DNA of 64,000 nt from Streptomyces sp. ISL-10 (GCF_018614575.1 NZ_JAGGOJ010000002.1:62001-126000), one strand, 5' to 3'; shown: positions 18,186 to 27,336, counted from the stretch's first letter. The notes: a model not told the origin generated them from the sequence alone. Numbers and translations: made by a program.

Positions 18186-18887
18186 ATGCCGTACGAACCA
18201 CCTACTCACGCAGTCGAGCGCTCGATCCGGGCAACCACCGGCGCCAAGATCGTCGCAGGCGTCGACGAGGTCGGCCGCGGGGCATGGGCAGGACCGGTGA
18301 CCGTCTGCGCGGCGATCACCGGACTGCGCAGGCCGCCCGACGGGCTCACCGACTCCAAGCTGATCACCCCGAAGCGCCGCACGGAGCTGGCGGTCCGGTT
18401 GGAGTCCTGGGTTACGGCACATGCTCTCGGTCATGCGTCTCCCGAGGAGATCGACGACCTGGGGATGACCGCCGCACTGCGGCTCGCCGCAGTCCGGGCC
18501 CTCGCCGCTCTGCCGGTGCGCCCCGACGCCGTCATCCTCGACGGCAAGTACGACTACCTGGGAGTGCCCTGGCGAGTGCGTACGGTGATCAAGGGCGATC
18601 AGTCCTGTGTCGCCGTGGCCGCCGCGTCGGTGATCGCCAAGGTGCGCAGGGACGCCATGATGGCTGAGCTGCAGGGGGAGTTCGCCGTCTTCGGCTTCGC
18701 CGACAACGCCGGTTACCCCTCACCCGTGCACAAGGCGGCGCTGGCGGAGCTGGGGCCCACGCCGTACCACCGGCTCTCCTGGGCCTATCTGGACGCGTTG
18801 CCCAAGTGGCGGCACCTCAAGAAGGTCCGCCTCTCCCCGGAGGCGGCCGCACTGGAAGACGGGGGCCAGCTCGGCTTCGACTTCTGA
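18186..18887 (+). CDS. rnhB: Ribonuclease HII
   Basis: A 233-residue type 2 RNase H that cuts RNA-DNA hybrids and starts excision of misincorporated ribonucleotides. The catalytic DEDD set is visible: [16 protein letters not shown] (Asp-Glu), LDGKYDYLG (Asp), and KVRRDAMM (Asp). TAACCT lies ten bases before the ATG, so translation may be leaderless. It opens a run of genes with links to DNA metabolism (helicase-like fragment, RadC-like protein, RecQ). Confidence 0.97.
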   Translation: MPYEPPTHAVERSIRATTGAKIVAGVDEVGRGAWAGPVTVCAAITGLRRPPDGLTDSKLITPKRRTELAVRLESWVTAHALGHASPEEIDDLGMTAALRLAAVRALAALPVRPDAVILDGKYDYLGVPWRVRTVIKGDQSCVAVAAASVIAKVRRDAMMAELQGEFAVFGFADNAGYPSPVHKAALAELGPTPYHRLSWAYLDALPKWRHLKKVRLSPEAAALEDGGQLGFDF

Positions 18888-18969
18888 CCGCGTCCCGCCA
18901 ACGCCCGGGTCGCTCTTTTGTACCCACCCGCCGATGCCATCGGCACCTGCATTTGATAGACATCCACCC

Positions 18970-19590
18970 ATGCCTCTCATCCCCGAGGAGCCTCAGATTC
19001 ACGAGAGCGCCCAGGGTCCCCGCGTGACACCGGCCGCAGGCCGCACCGCGCCGACCCCCCGTCCCGTACCCGGTCCGCGGTCCGCGGCCTCGCCGCGTCC
19101 CGGACACCCGGGACCTGGTCCGGCCAGGCCCGCGCCCCCCGCGCCGCGCCCGTCGGCGGCCGCCGGGAAATCCCAGCCGCCCCGGAAGGAAAGTCGTTCC
19201 GGACCGCAGATCCAGCTCATCCCCGCTCCGGCGGACGGTGCCCTCGACGCCGCAGGCGAGGCGGTCGACCTGCTGCTCGACTCCGGGCGTGCACCGGGCG
19301 ACATCCTGGTCCTCAGCACGGGCGAACTGCATCCGTGGGCGGCTCACGAGCTGTCCTTCGGCGAGTCCGCCTACTGGGCCCAGCACGACGCCCGTGACGA
19401 CGTCTTCTACGCGGCCGCGGCCTCGGTCGAACGGGCATCCGCCCGTCCCGTGGTGGTCGTCGCCGTCAACGGCGGCGTTGACGACTCTGCCGCACACGCA
19501 TTGCCCGCTGCCGTGGCCAAGGCCTCGGCGCTCCTGATCGTGTGTGGTGATCCCGAGCGGATCAACAGCGCGATCGGCGCTGGTGTTTGA
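18970..19590 (+). CDS. Orphan protein with a UvrD/Rep C-terminal-like domain
   Basis: A 206-residue protein with no known name. Residues 1-75 are a Pro/Ala/Arg-rich disordered head. Residues 80-206 resemble the last domain of UvrD-like superfamily I helicases: DILVLSTGELHPWAAHE, then VERASARPVVVVAVNGGVDD at the place of the helicase ...ERPVVVLAVN strand, then AAVAKASALLIVCGDPE where helicases have SRARxxLxVxGD. The Arg of helicase motif VI is replaced (AKAS). There is no Walker A, so it cannot be a helicase alone. It may be a regulatory or nuclease-partner remnant. Start ATG 18970 is chosen by position only. Confidence 0.6.
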   Translation: MPLIPEEPQIHESAQGPRVTPAAGRTAPTPRPVPGPRSAASPRPGHPGPGPARPAPPAPRPSAAAGKSQPPRKESRSGPQIQLIPAPADGALDAAGEAVDLLLDSGRAPGDILVLSTGELHPWAAHELSFGESAYWAQHDARDDVFYAAAASVERASARPVVVVAVNGGVDDSAAHALPAAVAKASALLIVCGDPERINSAIGAGV

Positions 19591-19630
19591 GACTGCTCAG
19601 CAGTCGCGGACCCATGGTCCGGTCGTGATC

Positions 19631-19655
19631 CGGCTGCCCTGATAACGGGCAGCCG
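19631..19655. terminator. Hairpin between converging genes
   Basis: CGGCTGCCC pairs with GGGCAGCCG around TGATAAC, between the 3' ends of the UvrD-C-like and RadC-like genes. Confidence 0.65.
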
Positions 19656-19666
19656 GTGGATGACCG

Positions 19667-20296
19667 TCAGCGGGCTGCGGTGCGCCGCAGCGCGTCCACC
19701 GCTCCGCCTGCCGTGCGCAGCGGGACGGGATCGCTCTCCAGACCGGCATCGGCCAGACAGCCAGGGGCCGAGGTGGAGTTGGGCCGGCGGCCGCCACGGC
19801 CTTCACCCAGCACCTGCCAGCCGCCACCAGTGAGCGTGATGTACGCACCGCAGCGCAGCCCGTGCAGCGTGCAGGCGTCGCGCAGCCCCCACATCCAGGC
19901 CCCGTCCTCCTCCGTCCAACGCTCGTCGCCTTCACGGCAGTAGAGCAGAATGGCGGTGCGCACAGGGGTGCGCCGGCGCAGGTCGTGGGGGATGACGCGG
20001 CGCAGGTGAGCCAGTAGGGCATTGCGGAACTCCCAGCCGTCCACAGGCGTCGAGCGCCGGGAGAACGACGCGCTCGCGGCCAGGCGCTCCTCGTGATCGA
20101 GCACGGCGACGACGGCGGTCGCCGGTGCCGGACGGTGTCGGGCGTGCAGCCCACTGACCACCTCGCGCGGATTGCGCAGCAGCGGAATTCCGGCTGCCGC
20201 CCACTCGGCGGGCTCCAGCAGCCGAGCGAGGCGGCTGGCCGAGTTGGCCGTCGCAGTGATCGAAGTGGCTGCGGACGAAGCGAATCCGAAGGTCAC
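19667..20296 (-). CDS. Unnamed protein with RadC/JAB-like C-terminal half
   Basis: A 209-residue protein I cannot name. The GTG at 20296 follows GGGAGG. From about residue 65 it follows the layout of RadC (JAB/MPN fold): TAVVAVLDHEERLAASASF matches the first strands, and GDERWTEEDGAWMWGLRDAC followed by LHGLRCGAYITLTGGGWQV matches RadC's post-motif helix and final strands. The metal-binding His-x-His of RadC is absent; Tyr-Cys-Arg-Glu-Gly occupies that place. If the match is right it is a non-catalytic JAB relative. It lies 223 bases downstream of recQ on the same strand, so a shared transcript is possible. Confidence 0.55.
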   Translation of the reverse strand: MTFGFASSAATSITATANSASRLARLLEPAEWAAAGIPLLRNPREVVSGLHARHRPAPATAVVAVLDHEERLAASASFSRRSTPVDGWEFRNALLAHLRRVIPHDLRRRTPVRTAILLYCREGDERWTEEDGAWMWGLRDACTLHGLRCGAYITLTGGGWQVLGEGRGGRRPNSTSAPGCLADAGLESDPVPLRTAGGAVDALRRTAAR

Positions 20297-20519
20297 GGTC
20301 CTCCCTTCGCATACGCGCCCACAGTGCGGGCAGGGTCGGGTGAGGGCGCACCACGACAGGACCCTCAGAGCCGAACAGGCCTGCGCGGGGAGCAGTTCAA
20401 TTCTTCCTGGCGCATGAGGATGCGGCAACGAGCAATTCGGCGTGACCGACGGGAATCGGCGGGTATGAGACTCATATCCTTCCCTTCTTCCAGACATCCA
20501 CGCGTCGCCACCGTCCGCG

Positions 20520-22691
20520 TCAGGACTGGACGGCAAGGACCAGCGGAAACACGCCCTTTGCCCCCGCCCGGCGCAGCAGCCGCGCGGCCACCGCAAGAGT
20601 CCAGCCGCTGTCCGAGCAGTCGTCGATCAGCAGCACCGGGCCGTCTACGCCTTCAATGGCCTCCGCGAGCTGCGGCGGAACGACGAACGCCTCATGAAGC
20701 GCCCGGACGCGCTGGGCGCTGTTCGTGCGGGAGAAACGCGACTCCAGAGCCTCCGGTGCGTACTCGACGGAGCCGAGCAGGGGCATCCGCCCGACCTCGG
20801 CGATGCGTCCGGCGAGCGAGCCGATCAGCACGGGCCGCGAACGGGATGCGACGGTGACGACCCCCGCCGGCCGCGGGGGAGCGTCGTCGGAGCCGGACGC
20901 CCAGCCGCCCGGTCCCCTGGCCCAGTCGGCGAGCACGCTCACCACGGCGCTCGCCATGTCGTCGGGCACCGGAGTGTCCGGCGCCTGCGGCGAGACCATG
21001 GGCCGCAGGCGATTGCCCCAGCCGATGTCCGACAGGCGCCCGAGCGCCCGTCCTGTGAAGGCCTGCTCGCCCTCCGGGATACGGCCCTTCAGGCTCACGC
21101 CGACGGCGGCGAGACCCGTCGGCCACATCTTCCGCGGCTCCAGGTCGACACCCGGCCGGCCCAACTCGCCGCGCGCCGCGTCCAGCGCCGCCTCGGAGAC
21201 CTTGTCACTGAACCGCGCGCCGGAGCAGTTGTCACAGCGGCCGCACCGCGAGGCCTCCTCGTCGTCCAGCGTGGTCCTCAGGAACTCCATCCGGCAGTCC
21301 GTGGAACGCACATAGTCCCGCATCGCCTGCTGCTCGGCCTCGCGCTGGCGAGCCACCCAGGCGTACCTCTCCGTGTCGTAGGACCACGGCTGTCCGGTCG
21401 TCGTCCAGCCGCCCTTGACCCGGCGCACCGCGCCGTCCACATCGAGCACCTTGAGCATGGTCTCCAGACGAGTGCGGCGGAGCTCGACCAGCGGTTCCAA
21501 CGCGGGCAGCGACAGCGGCCGGTCGGACCGCGCGAGCACATCCAGGGTGCGCCGCACGAGCTCCTCCGGCGGGAAGGCGACCGAGGCGAAGTACTGCCAG
21601 ATCGCTTCGTCCTCCTTGCCCGGCAGCAAAAGCACCTCCGCGTGGTCGACCCCGCGGCCCGCCCGGCCGACCTGCTGGTAGTAGGCGATGGGGGAGGAGG
21701 GAGAGCCGAGGTGCACGACGAACCCGAGGTCGGGCTTGTCGAAGCCCATGCCGAGCGCCGACGTCGCGACAAGTGCCTTCACGCGGTTGGCGAGGAGGTC
21801 GTCCTCGGCCTGCTGACGGTCGGCGTTCTCCGTGCGGCCGGTGTAGGAGGCCACAGTGTGGCCGCACTGGCGCAGATATGCGGTCACCTCCTCGGCCGCC
21901 GCCACCGTCAGGGTGTAGATGATCCCGGACCCGGGCAGCTCACCGAGATGATCGGCGAGCCAGCCGAGACGGTGCGCGGCATCAGGAAGCTGCACCACGC
22001 TCAGGCTGAGGCTTTCCCGGTCAAGAGGGCCCCGCAGCACCAGAGCGTCCGTTCCCACGCCCGTGCCCAGCTGCTCGGCGACATCAGCCGTCACCCGGGC
22101 ATTGGCCGTGGCGGTCGTCGCGAGCACCGGCACGCCTGCGGGCAGGTCCGTGAGCATCGTGCGCAGCCTGCGATAGTCGGGCCGGAAGTCGTGTCCCCAG
22201 TCGGAGATGCAGTGCGCCTCGTCCACGACCAGCAGGCCGGTGGCTGCCGCCAGCCGGGGCAGGACCTCATCACGGAAGTCCGGATTGTTCAGCCGCTCGG
22301 GGCTCACCAACAGCACGTCGACCTGTCCCGCCGCGATCTCCGCCTGGACGGTCTCCCACTCCTCCGTATTGGAGGAATTGATCGTCCGGGCCCGGATACC
22401 CGCCCGGGCAGCGGCCTCGACCTGGTTGCGCATCAGCGCCAGCAGCGGTGAGACGATCACCGTGGGCCCGCTGCCGGCCGCCCGCAGCAGGGACGTGGCG
22501 ACGAAGTAGACCGCGGATTTACCCCAGCCGGTGCGCTGGACGACCAGTGCCCGGCGCTTGTCGGCAACAAGCGCCTCGATCGCCCGCCACTGGTCCTCCC
22601 GCAGGCGGGCGGAGCCCGAGGGATCACTGACGAGACGGGCGAGTACGGCATCGGCGGCGGCCCTGAGCTCCGCACGGTCTGCGTTGGTCAT
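20520..22691 (-). CDS. recQ: RecQ-type ATP-dependent DNA helicase fused to a phosphoribosyltransferase-like domain
   Basis: A 723-residue fusion. Residues 1-500 are a RecQ core: motif 0 [12 protein letters not shown], Walker A TGWGKS at 54-59, DEAH with [19 protein letters not shown] near 160, motif [11 protein letters not shown], and a RecQ zinc site (CGRCDNCSG near 490). An HRDC domain is not evident. The last ~110 residues (from about 615) look like a type I phosphoribosyltransferase: [19 protein letters not shown], and the PRPP loop-like [21 protein letters not shown] 22691 is the first good start. It diverges from a DUF4192 gene across 111 bp carrying an inverted pair of DnaA boxes. The role of the PRTase-like part is unknown. 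Confidence 0.92.
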   Translation of the reverse strand: MTNADRAELRAAADAVLARLVSDPSGSARLREDQWRAIEALVADKRRALVVQRTGWGKSAVYFVATSLLRAAGSGPTVIVSPLLALMRNQVEAAARAGIRARTINSSNTEEWETVQAEIAAGQVDVLLVSPERLNNPDFRDEVLPRLAAATGLLVVDEAHCISDWGHDFRPDYRRLRTMLTDLPAGVPVLATTATANARVTADVAEQLGTGVGTDALVLRGPLDRESLSLSVVQLPDAAHRLGWLADHLGELPGSGIIYTLTVAAAEEVTAYLRQCGHTVASYTGRTENADRQQAEDDLLANRVKALVATSALGMGFDKPDLGFVVHLGSPSSPIAYYQQVGRAGRGVDHAEVLLLPGKEDEAIWQYFASVAFPPEELVRRTLDVLARSDRPLSLPALEPLVELRRTRLETMLKVLDVDGAVRRVKGGWTTTGQPWSYDTERYAWVARQREAEQQAMRDYVRSTDCRMEFLRTTLDDEEASRCGRCDNCSGARFSDKVSEAALDAARGELGRPGVDLEPRKMWPTGLAAVGVSLKGRIPEGEQAFTGRALGRLSDIGWGNRLRPMVSPQAPDTPVPDDMASAVVSVLADWARGPGGWASGSDDAPPRPAGVVTVASRSRPVLIGSLAGRIAEVGRMPLLGSVEYAPEALESRFSRTNSAQRVRALHEAFVVPPQLAEAIEGVDGPVLLIDDCSDSGWTLAVAARLLRRAGAKGVFPLVLAVQS

Positions 22692-22742
22692 GCCCCCATG
22701 CAACCCGATGGCACCGACAAAGCGCGAACCAGCGGCCGGGCC

Positions 22743-22762
22743 TGTGGACAAAGTTATCCACA
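22743..22762. promoter_or_regulatory. Inverted pair of DnaA boxes in the recQ/DUF4192 promoter region
   Basis: TGTGGACAA (22743-22751, the reverse complement of TTGTCCACA) is followed after two bases by TTATCCACA (22754-22762). Both are consensus DnaA boxes, head to head, in the 111-bp divergent intergenic region. Confidence 0.8.
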
Positions 22763-22802
22763 GGGGTCGCGGCAGACTGCTGCTCCGCGAGACGGTCCTG
22801 CC

Positions 22803-24299
22803 ATGAACAAGCACCACGACTTCGCCGCCCGATCCGCCGACGACCAGCAGATCACCCTGCGCAGCCCTGCCGAACTGGCCGACGCACTCCCGTACATGAT
22901 GGGTTTCCACCCGAGCGACTCGATCGTGCTGGTCGCCCTGCACGGCAGCCGAGGGCGGTTCGGCGGACGGCTCAGGCTCGGCATCCCCCGCGCGCCGCGC
23001 GAATGGGAGCCGGTGGCGCGGCAGCTCGCCGAGTGCCTGATCCACGGCAGCGAGCGCCGGGGGCCGCGCCCTGACGGGATCGTCGTCTTCCTCTGCCAGG
23101 AGCCGGCGGACGGCGAGGGCGGACTGGATGTGATGGACCGGCTGCGCCCGCTGGCCCAGCGACTGCGCACCGCCTGCGGCGCACTCGAGGTCCCCGTGTA
23201 CGAGGCCCTGTGCATCTCCGACGGCCGCTTTTGGAGCTACTGCTGCCCCGACGTGCGCTGCTGCCCGCCCGGCGGCACGCCACTCGCCCTTCCGGGCACA
23301 TCGGTGATGGCCGCGGCCGCCGCCTATGCCGGCATTCAGGTTCGGGGCAGCCTGAGCGAGATGGAGGCCCGGCTGATGCCCTGGACCACTGGGGAGGCGA
23401 GGGAGCATCAGCAGCGGGCCCTGGACCAGGCCGGCACGGCCCTCGTGCCCCGGATTCTGGACGAGGAGGGACGACGGCAGCTGGCCGCGGACACCCTGGA
23501 GCTGGCCCGGGGCCTGCTGGATCGGCTGGCACAGACCCCGCAAACACCGCAGAGCCCGCGGACGGCCGCATCCGGCGAGGCCGACCAGGTGGACGACCGG
23601 CTCGTCTCCCACCAGGAGGCAGCCGAGCTGATCCTCGGTCTCCAGGACCGCCGGACCCGGGACCGAGCCGCTCAATGGATGGAGGGCCCCGACGCCGTTC
23701 CCGCGCTTCGTCTGTGGCGCGCTCTGTCCCGGCGATGCGTCGGAAGCTATGACAGTCACGCCGCCGCGCCGCTCTCGCTCGCGGGCTGGGTGTCCTGGTC
23801 CCTCGGCGACGAGCCTGCGGCGCGGGTCGCCCTCGGTCTCGCCCTGCGCGCAGACCCGGAGTACGTCTTCGCACGACTGCTCCACCAGGCCTGCAACGAG
23901 GGCCTAGACCCCGAGACGCTGCGGCACTGTCTGCGCCAGGAACAGGACTGGCCCACGCCAGGTGACCAGCCGGCGGTCGCCGTCTCCCCGGCCGGACGTA
24001 CGGCCGCCGGTGACCAGGACACCCCCGACCGGCAGGCATCGGCGGATCAGCCGGCTGCGGCGACGGCCGCCGAGGCGCAGCGCCCCCGTCACCGCCGGCG
24101 CTCCGCCCGGGTTCGTTCTGCCGCTCGTGCCGCTCGTGCCGCTCGTGCCGCTCGTGCCGCTCGTGCCGCTCGTGCCGCTCGTGCGCCTCGTGCCGCTCGT
24201 GGTCCCGCCGCCGGCTCCCGTAACGGCGCGATCGCCGGAGGGACCCAGGTGCGCGTGGGCAGGCGCAGCGGGCAGCGCGGCACCAGGAGTCGGCGATGA
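22803..24299 (+). CDS. DUF4192 domain protein with Arg-Ala-Ala repeat tail
   Basis: A 498-residue protein. Residues 15-370 match DUF4192, an actinobacterial family of unknown function: [30 protein letters not shown] at the start, then a central [22 protein letters not shown] stretch and a C-terminal [24 protein letters not shown] TPR region ([16 protein letters not shown]). The tail from about residue 395 is disordered and ends in a run of Arg-Ala-Ala triplets encoded by nine tandem 9-bp units, then Arg-rich sequence. The stop overlaps an ATG (ATGA at 24296). It is divergent from recQ and probably co-transcribed with the following gene. Confidence 0.88.
   Translation: MNKHHDFAARSADDQQITLRSPAELADALPYMMGFHPSDSIVLVALHGSRGRFGGRLRLGIPRAPREWEPVARQLAECLIHGSERRGPRPDGIVVFLCQEPADGEGGLDVMDRLRPLAQRLRTACGALEVPVYEALCISDGRFWSYCCPDVRCCPPGGTPLALPGTSVMAAAAAYAGIQVRGSLSEMEARLMPWTTGEAREHQQRALDQAGTALVPRILDEEGRRQLAADTLELARGLLDRLAQTPQTPQSPRTAASGEADQVDDRLVSHQEAAELILGLQDRRTRDRAAQWMEGPDAVPALRLWRALSRRCVGSYDSHAAAPLSLAGWVSWSLGDEPAARVALGLALRADPEYVFARLLHQACNEGLDPETLRHCLRQEQDWPTPGDQPAVAVSPAGRTAAGDQDTPDRQASADQPAAATAAEAQRPRHRRRSARVRSAARAARAARAARAARAARAARAPRAARGPAAGSRNGAIAGGTQVRVGRRSGQRGTRSRR
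24121..24201 (+). repeat. Nine tandem 9-bp repeats in the DUF4192 tail
   Basis: CCGCTCGTG repeated nine times without gaps; only the eighth unit differs (CGCCTCGTG). Read in the gene frame it encodes Arg-Ala-Ala repeats. The period keeps the frame under expansion or contraction. Confidence 0.95.
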
Positions 24300-24414
24300 C
24301 GCCCGTGACCTGGGAGCCCCGGCAGCCGTTCATCGTGGCGGCGGGCCGGTACGGCCCGTGCCGTCCCGCATGCAGCGGCTGTCCGACGTGTCAGGAAGGC
24401 GTGGCAGACCATCC

Positions 24415-26475
24415 ATGGCCCCCAGTGCACCTCGCCGCCCGCCCCCGCCCGCAGGCCAGTTCTCCGGAGCCGGGCCCCGATCGCCGGCTCCGGTCCGCAG
24501 ACCCGATCTGCCACCCCTGCACGAGGCCATCATGTGCGTCGCCCTGCCGTGCCTGGCGGTGTCGCCCCAGCACGGCCAGCTCAGCGGCAACGGAATCGAG
24601 GGCGTCTACCGGTCGGGCCGACGGCTGCTATCCCGCTGCCGGCTGCGCGTCCATGGCCGCGAACCACTTGCCCTGCAGGGCCGGTTGCTGTCCGCCGACG
24701 TCGCCGAGTTCCTGGCCGTCGTCCGTATTCCGTCCGAGAGCGGCCCTGACCCGGAGGTCGTCGTCGAACGGTCCCGCGACGCCCAGGGGACGGAGCGGAT
24801 CACGCTGCGCAGTGCGGCGGCGCGCACACTCAGCTTGCCGGTCGAGATCGTCCTCGGCACGGATCTCGCGGAGCTGGGAGTCATCGCCGCAGGACGCTCC
24901 GGCCCCGAACTCCCCGCCAGCGTCCACGACTCGGGCCTGCTCTGGTCGGCCGGCCCCGACGGGGGCGGCGTCGGCGCGACCGTCACCGCGGACCCGGCCC
25001 CGCACGACGCACTCGCCTCCGCCGGAGTCCTGCGGTGGGACCTGGAGCTGCCTCCAGGGGCCTCACGCACCATCGAGCTGCGCGTGCGCGCGCGTGCCGC
25101 CCGCCACGGCACCGAGCCCGCGCCCGGCCTCTCCCGCCCGGCCGCCCGAGCCCTCGTCCCGGAACCGGGTCTCGAGTGCGACGACGACCGTCCGGCGGCG
25201 CTCGTCGCCACCGCCGTCGGCGATCTGCGGGGTCTGCTCGACCGCGATCCGGCGTACCCGGCGGACGCCTGTCTCGCGGCCGGGGTGCCGTGGCGCTGCA
25301 GGATGGCTCCCGCGGAGGCCTTGTGGGCAGCCCGGATGGTCCTGCCGCTCACCACCCGGCTCGCCTCCGCCACCCTGCGGAGCATCGCCCGCACGCAACG
25401 AACCGGTCCCGGCCCCGACTTCGGACACATCCCCGGTCCTCTCCGTGACGCCGGGCCGCACCTGCCCGCCATGTGCACGGGCACGGAGGCGACCCTGGCG
25501 TTTCCGACGGTCGTCGCGGAAGCCTGGCGCTGGGGTCTGCCCGAGCGGGACCTGGCCGAGTTGCTCCCGGCGGTGGAAGGGTGTCTCAAATGGCTGCGGC
25601 AGGCTGCCGGCGAGACGGTCCTGCTCGCCGAGCCGGGGACCCCCGGCTTCCACCGCTCCGAGACCCAGGCGCACGCACACCGGGCCGCGCTGCTGGGCGC
25701 CGATGTTCTCGAGGCCACGGGCCGCCCCGGAGCGGGGTTCTGGCGGGCATGGGCAGAACGGCTGCGGCAGCGATTCCGGGACCAGTTCTGGCTCGACGAC
25801 CCGGGCGGTGGTCGCCCCGCCGCGGGCAGACTGCCCGGCGGCCGGCCCGTGCCGCAGATGGGAGCGGGGGCGGCGCACCTGCTCGACACCGGACTGCTCG
25901 GCGGCGGGAAGCACGCGGCCGGACTGCTCGACAAGGCGCAGGCCGAGCAGCTGGCCCGTCTCTTCGACAGCCCGGCACTGCATTCGGGCTGGGGGCTGCG
26001 ATCGCTCGGAGCGAAGGAGCAGGGCCACAACCCCTTCGGCCACCGCTCCGGAGCGGTGCGGGTCCACGAGACGGTGGTCGCCATCGTCGGGCTGGCCGCC
26101 GCCGGGTTCGAGCACGAGGCGTCCTCTCTCCTCCGCGGCGTGCTCGATGCCTCCGACCGGTTCGGCCATCGGCTTCCGGAGATGTTCGCCGGAGTGCAGC
26201 GCGGGGCGGGCAGCAGCCCGGTTCCGCACCCAGCCGCGTGCCGGCCGGCCGCCCTGGCCGCGGCAGCCTCCGTCCGCCTGGCCGTCGTTCCGGCCGGGAT
26301 CCGGCCGGATGCGCCCGGAGGGACCGTCGCATTGCACCCCATGCGCAGCGTGCCGCTCGGAGCCGTGCAGATCTCCGGGCTGAGCGTGGGCGGTGAGCCG
26401 TTCGCCGTTCGGGTCAGCAGGCTCGGCCTCGGCATGGTCGAGGAGGCCGGCGAGGGTCTGCAATTGGGGGTGTGA
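24415..26475 (+). CDS. Glycogen-debranching-enzyme-like protein (GDE N-terminal domain plus six-hairpin glycosidase)
   Basis: About 686 residues from the ATG at 24415. The N-terminal part (from about residue 38: EAIMCVALPCLAVSPQHGQL, GIEGVYRSGRRLLSRCRL) matches the GDE_N_bis domain; the C-terminal 400 residues look like an (alpha/alpha)6 glucosidase of the amylo-1,6-glucosidase type (PAEALWAARMVLPL, NPFGHRSGAVRVHETVVAI). It probably acts on an alpha-glucan; enzymatic activity is unproven. The start is uncertain: no ribosome binding site precedes 24370 or 24415, and codons between them are poor. Upstream, another frame beginning at the ATGA of 24296 has excellent codon composition for about 33 codons, so the true gene may begin there and be broken by a frameshift. 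Confidence 0.75.
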   Translation: MAPSAPRRPPPPAGQFSGAGPRSPAPVRRPDLPPLHEAIMCVALPCLAVSPQHGQLSGNGIEGVYRSGRRLLSRCRLRVHGREPLALQGRLLSADVAEFLAVVRIPSESGPDPEVVVERSRDAQGTERITLRSAAARTLSLPVEIVLGTDLAELGVIAAGRSGPELPASVHDSGLLWSAGPDGGGVGATVTADPAPHDALASAGVLRWDLELPPGASRTIELRVRARAARHGTEPAPGLSRPAARALVPEPGLECDDDRPAALVATAVGDLRGLLDRDPAYPADACLAAGVPWRCRMAPAEALWAARMVLPLTTRLASATLRSIARTQRTGPGPDFGHIPGPLRDAGPHLPAMCTGTEATLAFPTVVAEAWRWGLPERDLAELLPAVEGCLKWLRQAAGETVLLAEPGTPGFHRSETQAHAHRAALLGADVLEATGRPGAGFWRAWAERLRQRFRDQFWLDDPGGGRPAAGRLPGGRPVPQMGAGAAHLLDTGLLGGGKHAAGLLDKAQAEQLARLFDSPALHSGWGLRSLGAKEQGHNPFGHRSGAVRVHETVVAIVGLAAAGFEHEASSLLRGVLDASDRFGHRLPEMFAGVQRGAGSSPVPHPAACRPAALAAAASVRLAVVPAGIRPDAPGGTVALHPMRSVPLGAVQISGLSVGGEPFAVRVSRLGLGMVEEAGEGLQLGV

Positions 26476-26543
26476 CGGGAGAGGGTGGGATCCGTGCGAG
26501 CGGGTGAGGAAACGGGGGCAGGAGATGAGGAAGGGTGTCTTTA

Positions 26544-26565
26544 TCGTCAGGCAGACGACTATGAT
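26544..26565 (+). promoter_or_regulatory. Promoter and possible operator of the NUDIX regulator gene
   Basis: TATGAT (26560-26565) ends six bases before the ATG, fitting a leaderless transcript. Just upstream, TCGTC-AGGCA-GACGA (26544-26558) is an inverted repeat lying in the -35/-10 spacer, where a bound repressor would block RNA polymerase. Confidence 0.5.
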
Positions 26566-26571
26566 CGCGGC

Positions 26572-27336
26572 ATGTCTCCCTACGACCCGTCGGCCTATCC
26601 GCCCTTTGCTGTCACCGTCGACCTGGTCGTGCTCACTGTGCGCCGCCATGCCCTCTGTGCGCTGGTCGTGCGTCGCGGGGAGCCGCCGTTCCAGGGGCGG
26701 TGGGCGCTGCCCGGAGGGTTTGTCCGGGCCGAGGAGGACCTGGCTGCCGCTGCGGCGCGCGAGCTCGCGGAGGAGACAGGGCTGTGCGCCCATGACCCGT
26801 CGTCACCCGCACCGGCCAACGGGGCCCACCTGGAGCAGCTCGCCACCTACGGGGACCCCCAGCGCGACCCGAGGATGCGTGTGGTCAGCGTTGCGCATCT
26901 CGTCCTCGCCCCCGACCTGCCGGCCCCCCGCGCCGGCGGCGACGCGAACAGTGCCCGCTGGGCCCCGGTGGAGGATCTCCTCGGTCAGGAGAACGGATTC
27001 GCGCGCGAGGACGAGCAGCAGGGTCCACTCGCCTTCGACCACGCGCTGATCCTCGCGGACGGAGTCGAGCGCGCCCGTTCCAAGATCGAGTATTCGTCGC
27101 TGGCCACGGCCTTCTGCCCGCCCGAGTTCACGGTCGGGGAGCTGCGGCGGGTGTACGAGGCGGTGTGGGGCGTGGCCCTCGACCCGCGCAACTTCCACCG
27201 CAAGGTGACCGGTACGCCGGGCTTCCTGGTGCCCGCGGGCGGCACGACCACACGGCAGGGAGGTCGTCCGGCGCAGCTGTTCCGGGCCGGCGGGGCCACC
27301 CTGCTCAACCCGCCGATGCTCCGTCCGGAGGTCTGA
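26572..27336 (+). CDS. NUDIX hydrolase with C-terminal winged-helix domain (NrtR type)
   Basis: A 254-residue protein. The complete Nudix box G-x5-E-x7-REUxEExGU is visible as GGFVRAEEDLAAAAARELAE followed by ETGL (about residues 48-71). The C-terminal third (SLATAFCPPEFTVGELRRVY, NFHRKVTGTPGFLV) is the winged helix found in NrtR-type ADP-ribose-sensing repressors of NAD metabolism. Whether the Nudix domain is catalytic or only a sensor cannot be decided. Start ATG 26572 matches the family (SPYDPSAYPPFAVTVDLVV) and the leaderless promoter. No NAD-pathway gene is adjacent. Confidence 0.88.
   Translation: MSPYDPSAYPPFAVTVDLVVLTVRRHALCALVVRRGEPPFQGRWALPGGFVRAEEDLAAAAARELAEETGLCAHDPSSPAPANGAHLEQLATYGDPQRDPRMRVVSVAHLVLAPDLPAPRAGGDANSARWAPVEDLLGQENGFAREDEQQGPLAFDHALILADGVERARSKIEYSSLATAFCPPEFTVGELRRVYEAVWGVALDPRNFHRKVTGTPGFLVPAGGTTTRQGGRPAQLFRAGGATLLNPPMLRPEV

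Noticed and set aside
22692..23885. Upstream extension of the recQ frame through the DUF4192 region
   Set aside because: It runs antisense to the DUF4192 domain; the RecQ fold starts at 22691.
24121..24201. CRISPR-like array
   Set aside because: Units are contiguous 9-mers without spacers and lie in a coding region. No CRISPR was seen anywhere.
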